In this document: positions 51,204 through 58,998 of the stretch, piece after piece
How positions within the stretch are numbered: the first letter of the stretch is position 1
How the letters are laid out: every line of letters begins with the position of its first letter
NCBI RefSeq assembly: GCF_009932475.1
Contig: NZ_BJOV01000002.1
Location: 310,001-374,000, forward strand
Length of the DNA: 64,000 nucleotides
Direction of reading: 5' to 3'
Source of the DNA: Gordonia spumicola
GTDB lineage: Bacteria > Actinomycetota > Actinomycetes > Mycobacteriales > Mycobacteriaceae
Notes under the pieces: model-generated
Seen by the model: the letters and a program-made list of their open reading frames with translations, nothing else
Told to the model about the DNA's origin: nothing
Databases searched by the model: none
Translations under genes and position numbers: made by a program

Positions 51204-52193
51204 TCACGACGCGGCGACGACGCCGACCAGCGCGACCGTCGCGACCAGAACGGTGCCCGCCGCAGCGAGGATCAGGGGGCGGGGTCCCACCCGACGCATC
51301 ACGTCCATCCGGATCCCCGTGCCGAGCGCGAACATCGCCGTGGTCAGGGCGATCTTCTGCAGCTCGCCCCCGACGGTGAGCGCGAGATCGGGAATCAGGC
51401 CGGACGATCGCAGGGCCACGAAGCCGAGGAAACCGAGGACGAACATCGGCACCAGCGGCGGACGCCTGCCGCCGTCGCCGACCAGCGCACGCTGCCGGTG
51501 ACTGATGACGGCGAGCACCGGGGCGAGCATCATCACCCTGGCGAGCTTCACGACCACCGCCACCGCGAGCGCACCGCTGCCGATCATGCCGCCCGCGGCG
51601 ACGACCTGCGCCACCTCGTGGATCGAGCCGCCCGCCCACATGCCCGCCTCGACGTCGGACAGCCCGAATGCGTCCGCCAGAAGCGGGACCGTCGGGATCA
51701 TCAGCGTGCCGAACACGACGACGCAGCCGACGGCCGCGGCGACGTCCTCGTCCTTCGCGTCGATCACCCCGTCGACGGCGGCGACGGCCGCGGCGCCGCA
51801 GATCGACATGCCGCAGGCGATGAGGAGTCGTTGTGCGAACGGGACGTCGAGCAGCTTCCCGATGTAGAGGGTGCCCAGGACGCCGACTGCGACGACAACG
51901 ACCACGGCGGCGATCACGCCCGCTCCGAGGCCGAGGATGTCGCCGACGACGAGTTGCAGACCGAGGAGCGCTACACCGATGCGCAGCAGGCTCTTCGAGG
52001 CGAACGCCAGGCCGGGATTCACCGACGCGGGGAGACCGAGAGTGTTGGCGCACAGCGCACCGAGCAAGATGGCGACCAGCAGGGGGCTCACCGCGGGCAG
52101 TGCGGTGTTCAGGCCGACCGCCACGGCGGCGCCGATCACGGCGACACCGAGTCCGGGGAGGACGCCTGTGGTCTGCGGCTTGTGGATCGTCAT
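51204..52193 (-). CDS. YeiH-family putative sulfate/sulfite exporter
   Basis: The 329-residue membrane protein has about ten helices of the conserved hypothetical 698 family: LLVAILLGALCANTLGLP, LLRIGVALLGLQL, LIACGMSICGAAAVAAVDGVI, GMWAGGSIHEVAQVVAAG and a C-terminal LILAAAGTVLVATVALVGVV. The CGMSICGAAA and GGSIHEVAQV motifs are diagnostic. In enterobacteria yeiH lies beside the LysR gene yeiE, the same divergent arrangement as here. Transport of sulfite/sulfate or a related anion is a family inference. The ATG at 52193 avoids an N-terminal extension lacking homology. Confidence 0.83.
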   Translation of the reverse strand: MTIHKPQTTGVLPGLGVAVIGAAVAVGLNTALPAVSPLLVAILLGALCANTLGLPASVNPGLAFASKSLLRIGVALLGLQLVVGDILGLGAGVIAAVVVVVAVGVLGTLYIGKLLDVPFAQRLLIACGMSICGAAAVAAVDGVIDAKDEDVAAAVGCVVVFGTLMIPTVPLLADAFGLSDVEAGMWAGGSIHEVAQVVAAGGMIGSGALAVAVVVKLARVMMLAPVLAVISHRQRALVGDGGRRPPLVPMFVLGFLGFVALRSSGLIPDLALTVGGELQKIALTTAMFALGTGIRMDVMRRVGPRPLILAAAGTVLVATVALVGVVAAS

Positions 52194-52249
52194 GCTTCTA
52201 CGATCGGACCTCCGACCGTCCTCGGGTACCCCGCATTCGAGCATGGATT

Positions 52250-52281
52250 CATATCGAACTGATATGCCTCTCTCATATCAG
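52250..52281. promoter_or_regulatory. Repeated CATATC/GATATG half-sites (LysR operator region)
   Basis: Three half-sites alternate: CATATC (52250-52255), GATATG (52261-52266), CATATC (52274-52279). CTGATATG and CATATCAG make a perfect 8-bp inverted repeat with a 7-bp spacer, fitting the T-N11-A pattern of LysR sites. It lies 31 bp upstream of the lysR gene and 57 bp from the exporter. Confidence 0.65.
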
Positions 52282-52311
52282 TGGGGCATATTCGCAGGTT
52301 ATGGTCGTGGA

Positions 52312-53211
52312 ATGGATCTCCGATCACTCGACATCGGTGCACTGGAACTGCTGGTGGGCGTCGACGACCACGGCAGCCTGAGCGCCGCGGCACGCCGAGC
52401 AGGCGTCGCTCAGCCCAACGCGAGCCGGTCGATAGCCCGGCTGGAACGCCGGCTCGGCGTGCCGCTCGTCAAACGCGCGACCGCGGGATCCACCCTCACG
52501 CCGCAAGGCACTGTGCTCGTGCACTGGGCCCGGCGGATCGTCGACGGCGCGACGGAGTTGCTCGGCGTCGCCGACGGGTTGAAGACCGACCACACGGCCG
52601 AACTCACGGTCGGCGCCTCGATGACGGTCGCCGAGCACCTCCTGCCGCGGTGGCTCGGGACGTTCCGCGCCGAGTTTCCGGACGTGAACGTGCACCTGCG
52701 CGTGCAGAACTCGTCGACGGTCTTCGTCTCCCTCGCCAACGACGCCTGCGACGTCGGCTTCGTCGAATCGCCGACAGTGCCGACCACGCTGTGCGGCACG
52801 GTCGTGGCACGCGACCGACTGGTCCTCGTGGTCCCGCCCGACCATCCGTGGGCGCGGCGCCGCCGCAAGATCACGGCCGAGGAACTCGCGGCGACACCAC
52901 TGCTCGTCCGCGAGCCGGGGTCGGGCACCCGCACCACACTCGACGACGCGCTCGCCGCCTTCCCCCGCGCCGAACCCCTCCTCGAGCTGGGCAGCAGCGC
53001 CGCGATCCGCACGTCCGTGGCGGCCGGTGTCGGCCCCGCCGTGCTGAGCAGCCTGGCGATCGCCGACGACGCCCGGTCGGGCGCCGTTCTCCCCGTCGAC
53101 GTCGACGGCCTCGACCTCGTCCGATCGCTGCGCGCGGTGTGGCGTCCCCCGCGCGAGCTGCGAGGACCCGCCGCCGACCTCGTCCGCATCGCGCGCGGGA
53201 GCGCGTCGTGA
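52312..53211 (+). CDS. LysR-family regulator (YeiE/CysR-like)
   Basis: The 299-residue protein has an N-terminal helix-turn-helix (LVGVDDHGSLSAAARRAGVAQPNASRSIARLERRLGVPLVKR) and a periplasmic-binding-fold effector domain (ELTVGASMTVAEHLLPRWLGTF, VVARDRLVLVVPPDHPWA). It is divergent from the YeiH-type exporter. The regulator probably senses a sulfur compound and activates the exporter, by analogy with YeiE. Its TGA overlaps the GTG of the methyltransferase gene, so the two are co-translated. Confidence 0.87.
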   Translation: MDLRSLDIGALELLVGVDDHGSLSAAARRAGVAQPNASRSIARLERRLGVPLVKRATAGSTLTPQGTVLVHWARRIVDGATELLGVADGLKTDHTAELTVGASMTVAEHLLPRWLGTFRAEFPDVNVHLRVQNSSTVFVSLANDACDVGFVESPTVPTTLCGTVVARDRLVLVVPPDHPWARRRRKITAEELAATPLLVREPGSGTRTTLDDALAAFPRAEPLLELGSSAAIRTSVAAGVGPAVLSSLAIADDARSGAVLPVDVDGLDLVRSLRAVWRPPRELRGPAADLVRIARGSAS

Positions 53212-53819
53212 CAGGCTACGACGCGATGGCGCAGACGTACGCCGACCTGTTCGTGGACGCCTTCTCGTCGCCGCTGGAGCAGGCCGCCGTCGACGCCTTC
53301 GCCTGCCATGTCCGCGCGGGCGCCCTCGGAGGTCGGGTGGTCGACGTCGGGTGCGGCGTCGGGCACGTCGCGGCCCATCTGGTCGCGACGGGTCTCGCGG
53401 TGACGGCCGTCGACCCGAGCGACGGGATGCTCGCGCAGGCCAGGCGCGCACATCCGGAACTGAGCTTCACCAGCGACGACGCGTCGCTGCGCACCGTCGA
53501 CCTCGCATCCGCGGCGGGTGTGCTGGCGCGGTTCAGTCTGATCCACGTGCCGCCCGATCGGGTGCGGGCCGTGCTCTCCGACTGGGCGTCGCGACTTCGT
53601 CCGTCGAGCGTCGTCCTGCTCGCCGGACAATCGACGGACGAGCCGGGCGTCGCGGCGTTCGACCACGCCGTCGCACCCGCCTGGCGGTGGCACCCCGACA
53701 CGATCGCCGACGCACTCGCCGACGCCGGGTTCACCGAGTTGTGGCGGACCGTCAGTCGCCCGGCCGAGGGCTTCCACCGGTTCCCCGAGTTCCACGTGTG
53801 CGCCGAGCGACGCGCCTGA
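53208..53819 (+). CDS. SAM-dependent methyltransferase
   Basis: The 203-residue class I methyltransferase has motif I VVDVGCGVGHVAAHLVATG, motif II AVDPSDGMLAQAR and a later GVLARFSLIHVPPDRV strand. Opening GYDAMAQTYADLF is typical of UbiE/SmtA-like small-molecule methyltransferases. It starts at a GTG overlapping the LysR stop (GTGA). The substrate is unknown. Placement after the regulator suggests the same control. Confidence 0.83.
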   Translation: MTGYDAMAQTYADLFVDAFSSPLEQAAVDAFACHVRAGALGGRVVDVGCGVGHVAAHLVATGLAVTAVDPSDGMLAQARRAHPELSFTSDDASLRTVDLASAAGVLARFSLIHVPPDRVRAVLSDWASRLRPSSVVLLAGQSTDEPGVAAFDHAVAPAWRWHPDTIADALADAGFTELWRTVSRPAEGFHRFPEFHVCAERRA

Positions 53820-53875
53820 CACAGATCAGTCGGGGCCACCGTCCCGCACCCAGCCGGTGTACTGCGGATGTCTAG

Positions 53876-54616
53876 TCAGCGAGATCGTCGCCGAGCCGAC
53901 CCTTTGCCCGTGCCTGGAACCTTGCCCGCGGCCTGTCTGCGCGCCTGCTTCGCCGCGGCCTTCTCCTTCGCCGACCGCTTCGGTGCGGGTTCGGACCGTC
54001 CGCGCGACGATGTGGCCTTGCGACCTCGGACGATGCCGATGAACTCGGCGCACAGCTCCGACGTCGGGTCGGGCCACAGGAGTCCGACGGTGCTCGTCTG
54101 CGCGTCGACCAGCGGCCGGTAGACGAGGTCTTTGCGGTGATGCAGCCGCGCCAACGACTGCGGTACCACCAGCTGCCCGACTCCGGCGGCGACGAGTTCG
54201 ATCGCGTCGGCGACGGTCTCCGGTCGGTGATCCACCGCGACGCCGGGCCGCGCGGGCAGCGCCAGCGACTCCTCGAGGGGCCACAGGAACGACTCGTCGG
54301 CGACGTCGTCGAACGTCAACTCGTCGCCCGCGGTGAGCCCGTGGTCCTTCGGCAGGACGACGACGGTCGTCTCCTCGTACAGCGAGATCGTGTGGTGCGG
54401 ACCGGCGTCGCCGTGGTTCAACGCGTCGGGGAGACGAGTGATCGCGATGTCGACGACGCCCCCGGCTACGGCGGACGCGGTGGCCGCCACATCGAGCGCG
54501 ACCAGGTCGATCGCGATGTCGGGAAACCGTTCCCGCCAGATCCGCACCCACTTGGCCGGCGTGGCGCCGGGGACGTACGCGAGCGTGAGGCTGCGCGGCG
54601 TTTCGGGCGAGGTCAC
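53876..54616 (-). CDS. LysR-type effector-binding protein without a DNA-binding domain
   Basis: The protein has 246 residues. The first 195 form a LysR substrate-binding domain (SLTLAYVPGATPAKWVRIW, DIAITRLPD, TTVVVLPKDHGLTAGDEL, LVAAGVGQLVVPQSLARL). The N-terminal helix-turn-helix is absent, and the start codon begins directly at the effector domain. The last 45 residues are a very basic tail (RGRSEPAPKRSAKEKAAAKQ and more), which could bind nucleic acid. The GTG has TAGCCT 6 bases upstream. It is divergent from the DUF5997 gene with a 32-bp gap, a pairing I recall from other Mycobacteriales. Function is unknown. Confidence 0.72.
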   Translation of the reverse strand: MTSPETPRSLTLAYVPGATPAKWVRIWRERFPDIAIDLVALDVAATASAVAGGVVDIAITRLPDALNHGDAGPHHTISLYEETTVVVLPKDHGLTAGDELTFDDVADESFLWPLEESLALPARPGVAVDHRPETVADAIELVAAGVGQLVVPQSLARLHHRKDLVYRPLVDAQTSTVGLLWPDPTSELCAEFIGIVRGRKATSSRGRSEPAPKRSAKEKAAAKQARRQAAGKVPGTGKGSARRRSR

Positions 54617-54648
54617 CCGTCGAGGCTACCGCCCGATACCCTTGTTCC
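54617..54648. promoter_or_regulatory. Back-to-back leaderless promoters, LysR-like / DUF5997
   Basis: Minus-strand -10 TAGCCT (54628-54623) and plus-strand -10 TACCCT (54637-54642) are 8 bp apart, each 6 bases from its start codon. Confidence 0.5.
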
Positions 54649-55065
54649 ATGAGCTCGCAGTCGATGAAGCCCGCAACCGCCGCCAAGAAATTGGACGTCT
54701 ACCTCCCGGCGACTCCGGCCGACTTCCGCGAAGGACCCATCACGCGGAGCGAGCTCGCCGCCCTGCAGGCCGATCCGCCGCAGTGGCTCCGGGACCTGCG
54801 CGCCGACGGTCCGCACCCGAAGAACCTGGTGGCGGGCAAGCTCGGCATCTCCAACTCGGGCCTGATCCGCGGCGAGATCACCGAGGCGCTGACCACCGCG
54901 CAGATCGATGCCCTCCTGGAGGAGATGCCCGAGTGGCTGGCCGCCGAGCGGAAGCTGCACGTCGAGGTCCTCCGCGAGGAGCGCCGGGTCCGTTCCCTGC
55001 ACGGTGATCGCCGTCGCGCCCGCGAGCAGGCCGAAGCCGACGCACAGGCGGACACCACCGAGTGA
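54649..55065 (+). CDS. DUF5997 protein
   Basis: The 138-residue charged cytoplasmic protein opens KPATAAKKLDVYLPATPADFREG. Its middle contains PQWLRDLRADGPHPKNLVAGKLGISNSGLIRG, followed by an acidic helix and RRRAREQAEADAQ. It matches the actinobacterial DUF5997 family. The LGISNSGLIRG segment looks like a small helix-turn-helix or ligand loop, but this is not established. It overlaps the FUSC gene by 4 bp and is divergent from the HTH-less LysR-like gene, which could act together with it. Confidence 0.72.
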   Translation: MSSQSMKPATAAKKLDVYLPATPADFREGPITRSELAALQADPPQWLRDLRADGPHPKNLVAGKLGISNSGLIRGEITEALTTAQIDALLEEMPEWLAAERKLHVEVLREERRVRSLHGDRRRAREQAEADAQADTTE

Positions 55066-56660
55066 CAGCCGAGCAGACCCCGCGACCGCCGGCCCGACCT
55101 GCCGTCCGGGGTGTGCTCCTACGGCGGCCGTCGGCGCGCGGCCGGTGGGCGCCCGCGTCCCGAGCCGGGCTGTCCCTCGCGGCGCCCGCCGCGGTTCTCG
55201 CCCTGTGCGGATTCGGGACGGGATCCCTGCTCGCCGCGATGGGCGCGTTCGCCGTCCTCTACGGGGAACGCCGACCGTATCTGATCCGCTGGAAGGTGAT
55301 CCTCACCGCGGGCGCACTGCTGATCGTCACCGCCGCCGTGTTCGGGTCGCTCGGGGCGACCGCCGGGCCGGACGCGTCGACGTCCGTCGACCTGGCGATC
55401 ACCGCGGCCCTCGCGGCGGCGGCGGGCGTCAGCGTCTTCGTCAACGTCGCACTGCGTCTGGGCCCGCCCGGATCGTTCTTCTTCGCGCTGGTCGCGGGCG
55501 TGTCCCAGGTGGTCACCCGGCACGGTGTCGGCGTCGGCCATCTCGTGCTATTCGCATCGGCGGGAGCGGCGGCGGCGCTGATCGTCGGCATGGCTCCCGC
55601 ACTGTGGAGCCCTCGCGGCCCGGAGTCCGCCGCGACCGCGGCCGCAGTGGACGCGGCCGAGTCGTACGTCGCGTCCAACTGCGCGGCCGATCCCGCCGCC
55701 CGACACGGTGTCGCGGTCTCCACGTTGAACGCGTGGTCGGTGCTGCACGACGCGGCGAGCACCGACGGCGAGATCGCGCAACGACTGTGGTCCGCGCAGC
55801 AGAAGGTGCACGGCGCGAGCATGAGCGCATTCGTCGCGCCGTTGCCCCGACCGAGCATCCGGCGTCGTCTGCGTTTCGCGGCGCGACGTGACAGTCACGC
55901 CGCGGTGGCCGCGACCCGCGCGGCGGTCACTGCTCTCGTCGCGGGCTCCGTCGCCGTGCTCTCCGGACTCGGCCGCCCCGACTGGGCGGTCCTCGGCGCG
56001 GTACTCGTCCTGCAGCTCGGACCCGACCGGGTCCACGGGTCCATCCGCGGCGTGCAACGAGTGATCGGCACGATCGCCGGCGTCGGCCTGTACGCGATCC
56101 TGCATCTCCTCGACTTGCAGGTGGGTCCGCTCATCGTGGTGCTCGCCGTGCTGAACGTGCTGATCGAACTCACGGTCGCCACCAACTACGCGGTCGCGGT
56201 CCTCTTCATCACACCGCTGGCATTGCTCATGGGCGGGCCGAGCACCCCGTTGCCCGACCAGATCCGCGAACGGATCCTCGAGACGTCACTGGGCGTGGCC
56301 GTCGCACTCGCCGTGCTCTGGCTGCTGCTGCCGCGCATCCACCGGAGCACCACGCGCAGCGCCGACATCGCCGTCCTGGCCGCGGGCACACGGGTCCTCA
56401 CCGAGGGCGCCGAGCTCCCCGTCGACTCCGACGACATGCGGGTTCACCGCCGCGACCTCCAGTGGCAGCTCATCGAGGCCGAGCTTGCCGCGACCGACAG
56501 CGCATGCGACGAACCGCCGTGGGCCCGCCGATACTGGCCGGAACACACGCGGGTGCGGGACGCAGGCTACGACGTGCTGAGCGCCTGCTGGCGCACCCCG
56601 CTCGGTCAGCCGATCGGTTCGGGAGTCCGGTCCGACCTCTCGGCGCGCATCGCCCGCTGA
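55062..56660 (+). CDS. FUSC-family membrane protein
   Basis: The 532-residue protein has two hydrophobic blocks: six helices in residues 30-180 (including FFFALVAGVSQVVTRHGVGVGHLV) and six in about 290-425 (AAVTALVAGSVAVLSGL, VQRVIGTIAGVGLYAIL, YAVAVLFITPLALLMGG). A soluble segment separates them and a cytoplasmic tail follows. The GRPDWAVLGAVLVLQLGPDRVHGSIRGVQRV stretch is the FUSC/aromatic acid exporter signature. It probably exports aromatic or fusaric acid-like compounds. The GTG overlaps the DUF5997 stop. Its 3' end overlaps the convergent MFS gene by 55 bp. Confidence 0.82.
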   Translation: MTAEQTPRPPARPAVRGVLLRRPSARGRWAPASRAGLSLAAPAAVLALCGFGTGSLLAAMGAFAVLYGERRPYLIRWKVILTAGALLIVTAAVFGSLGATAGPDASTSVDLAITAALAAAAGVSVFVNVALRLGPPGSFFFALVAGVSQVVTRHGVGVGHLVLFASAGAAAALIVGMAPALWSPRGPESAATAAAVDAAESYVASNCAADPAARHGVAVSTLNAWSVLHDAASTDGEIAQRLWSAQQKVHGASMSAFVAPLPRPSIRRRLRFAARRDSHAAVAATRAAVTALVAGSVAVLSGLGRPDWAVLGAVLVLQLGPDRVHGSIRGVQRVIGTIAGVGLYAILHLLDLQVGPLIVVLAVLNVLIELTVATNYAVAVLFITPLALLMGGPSTPLPDQIRERILETSLGVAVALAVLWLLLPRIHRSTTRSADIAVLAAGTRVLTEGAELPVDSDDMRVHRRDLQWQLIEAELAATDSACDEPPWARRYWPEHTRVRDAGYDVLSACWRTPLGQPIGSGVRSDLSARIAR

Positions 56661-57922
56661 CGCGGCACCGCCCAGCACAACAGTCCCGCGAGGACGCAGA
56701 GCGCGGCCGCCGTGTAGAACGCCGGGTCGTAGCCGCCGGACGCATCGCGGATGGCGCCCGCGCCGAACGCGGCGACCGCCGCGCCGAGTTGGTGCGCCGC
56801 GAAGATCCACCCGAAGACGACAGGCGTGGCGTCGCCGAACTGGTCGCGGGCCAACGCCATCGTCGGCGGCACGGTCGCCACCCAGTCCAGGCCGTAGAAC
56901 AGGATGAACACCCAGATGCTCGGCGTGGCCGAGGCGCCGAGGATCGACGGCAGCCCGGCCAGGGCGACGCCGCGTCCGAGGTAGTAGATCACCAGCAGCA
57001 GCCGGGGATCCACTCGGTCGGTGAGCCAGCCGGAAGCGATCGTCCCGACGACGTCGAACACGCCGACCAGCGCCAACAGCGACGCCGCGGTGGTCGCCGG
57101 CATACCGTGATCGCCTGCCGCGGGGATGAAATGCGTCTGCAGGAGCCCATTGGTCGTCGCCCCACAGATCGCGAAACTCGCCGCGAGCAGCCAGAACACC
57201 GGACGCCTCGCGCCGAGCGCCAGACCCGCGAGCGCGGCCCTCGCCATGCCGCGCTCCTCGCGCACGGGCGCCGCCACCTCGTCCGAACCGTACGCGGGCA
57301 TGCCGAGGTCGGACGGCCACGACCGCAGGAGGAGCCCGGCGACCGGCACGACGGCCACCGCCACCGCGGTGACGACCAGTATCGCGGTGCGCCAGCCGTG
57401 CGCATCGGCCAGCGCGGCGACGATCGGCAGGAAGATCAGCTGGCCGGTGGCCGACGCCGCCGTCAACACCCCGGTGACCAGCCCTCGGCGCGCGACGAAC
57501 CACCGCGTCGCGATCGTCGCGACGAAGGCCGTCGACAATGCACCGGTGCCGAGGCCGACGAGCACACCCCACAGCAGCACCAATTGCCAGCTCGCCGTCA
57601 TGAACACCGCGAGTCCGGTGCCCGCCGCGATCAACGACAGCGCGCCCGTGACGACCGGCCGGATGCCCAGCCTGTCCATCAGCGCCGCGGCGAAGGGCGC
57701 CGTAAGACCATAGAGGGCCATGTTGACGCTCATCGCCGCGCCGATCGTCCCGTGCGACCAGCCGAACTCGTGATGCAGCGGGTCCATCAGGACGCCGGGG
57801 ACCGACCGGAAGCCCGCGGCGCCCAGGATCGTCAGGAACGCGACGCCCGCGATCACCCAGGCGTAGTGGACGCGCAGTTCCCCGTCCTTCGAGCGCAGTC
57901 GAGAAGATTTCACGTGAACCAC
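56606..57922 (-). CDS. MFS transporter (oxalate/monocarboxylate-like)
   Basis: The 438-residue protein has twelve membrane segments. Opening YAWVIAGVAFLTILGAAGFRSVPGVLM and the MALYGLTAPFAAALMDRLGIRPVV motif A are typical of the OFA/MCT-like group of MFS proteins. It ends PRQRAMRAERSDRTPEPIG. The N-terminal codons include a short repeated motif (57886-57903) also seen at 48681-48698. It is divergent from a GlxA-type regulator, with a palindromic operator candidate between them. Substrate is unknown. Confidence 0.83.
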   Translation of the reverse strand: MVHVKSSRLRSKDGELRVHYAWVIAGVAFLTILGAAGFRSVPGVLMDPLHHEFGWSHGTIGAAMSVNMALYGLTAPFAAALMDRLGIRPVVTGALSLIAAGTGLAVFMTASWQLVLLWGVLVGLGTGALSTAFVATIATRWFVARRGLVTGVLTAASATGQLIFLPIVAALADAHGWRTAILVVTAVAVAVVPVAGLLLRSWPSDLGMPAYGSDEVAAPVREERGMARAALAGLALGARRPVFWLLAASFAICGATTNGLLQTHFIPAAGDHGMPATTAASLLALVGVFDVVGTIASGWLTDRVDPRLLLVIYYLGRGVALAGLPSILGASATPSIWVFILFYGLDWVATVPPTMALARDQFGDATPVVFGWIFAAHQLGAAVAAFGAGAIRDASGGYDPAFYTAAALCVLAGLLCWAVPRQRAMRAERSDRTPEPIG

Positions 57923-57950
57923 GATGCCGGGGACCGCGTCATCGAACCAG

Positions 57951-57964
57951 TGGCATGAATGCCA
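57951..57964. promoter_or_regulatory. Palindromic operator candidate for MFS/GlxA pair
   Basis: TGGCAT-GA-ATGCCA is a perfect palindrome. A further ATGCCAT overlaps the regulator start codon at 57980-57986. The 62-bp gap is AT-rich compared with its surroundings and probably contains both promoters. Confidence 0.5.
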
Positions 57965-57984
57965 ATATATGAAAGAATAATGCC

Positions 57985-58944
57985 ATGCACACTGTCGCGG
58001 TCCTCTTGATCGAACCCGTCATCGGATTTGATGCGACCATCGCACCGACCTGTTTCGGCAAGGCCGACGACGCGGACGGCAATCCGCTCTATGAGGTCGT
58101 GACCTGCAGTGTCGACGGCGGTCCGGTGACATCGACCAACGGCTACTCGATCGTGCCGCAGTCGGACGCGTCGGTTCTCGCACGCGCGGACACCGTCGTC
58201 GTCCCCGGAACGAAATGTCCCCAGGCCAGGTCGGTCGGTGAGCTCCCCGACGACCTGCGGGCGGCGCTCGGGAGCATCCGCCCGGACGCACGGCTCGTCT
58301 CGATCTGCACCGGTGCGTTCATCCTCGCGGCGGCGGGCCTGCTCGACGGCAGGCCCGTGACCACGCACTGGCAGGCGGGCGCCGACCTCGCGCGCATGCA
58401 TCCGAGCGTCAGCCTGGTGGAGCATGTGCTGTACGTCGACGACGGCGACGTCCTCACGTCGGCGGGCGTCGCCGCGGGAGTCGATCTGTGCCTGCACATC
58501 ATCCGCACCGATCACGGGACCGCCGCCGCGGCGCGCGTGGCCCGCTACTGCGTGCTGCCGCCGGTCCGCGAGGGCACGCATCCCCAGTTCGTCGACCGCC
58601 CCATCCCGTCGCGCGGCGAGGGCAGCACGTCGGACGTGCGACGTTGGGCGGCGGAGAATCCCGCAGAGAACCTGTCGGTCGATCGCCTGGCGAGGCAGTG
58701 CGGGATGAGCGCGCGCACGTTCAACAGGCGGTTTCGCGAGGAGACCGGGCAGACGCCCGGCTCCTGGGTGCAGCGCTTGCGCCTCGACCACGCCCGCGAA
58801 CTCCTCGAGCGCACCGACCTGCCGATCGAGACCGTCGCGGAACGATCCGGCCTCGGCACCGCGGCGAGTCTGCGCGTCCACCTGCGCCGGGACACCGGCA
58901 TGCCGCCCGCGATGTACCGGCGGGCGTTTGCGGCCGCCGTGTAA
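57985..58944 (+). CDS. GlxA-family regulator (DJ-1/PfpI plus AraC domains)
   Basis: The 319-residue protein has a DJ-1/PfpI-like domain (about 1-185) with the nucleophile-elbow motif LVSICTGAFILAAAGLLDG and THWQAGADLA. It is followed by an AraC helix-turn-helix pair (LSVDRLARQCGMSARTFNRRF, then IETVAERSGLGTAASLRVH and TGMPPAMYRRAF). Such regulators respond to small amines or amides in several systems. It probably controls the divergent MFS transporter. Confidence 0.86.
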   Translation: MHTVAVLLIEPVIGFDATIAPTCFGKADDADGNPLYEVVTCSVDGGPVTSTNGYSIVPQSDASVLARADTVVVPGTKCPQARSVGELPDDLRAALGSIRPDARLVSICTGAFILAAAGLLDGRPVTTHWQAGADLARMHPSVSLVEHVLYVDDGDVLTSAGVAAGVDLCLHIIRTDHGTAAAARVARYCVLPPVREGTHPQFVDRPIPSRGEGSTSDVRRWAAENPAENLSVDRLARQCGMSARTFNRRFREETGQTPGSWVQRLRLDHARELLERTDLPIETVAERSGLGTAASLRVHLRRDTGMPPAMYRRAFAAAV

Positions 58945-58998
58945 CGCCGCGCCGCGCCCGCGTCGATCAACCGAACGGGAGGACATACCGGGGGATTA

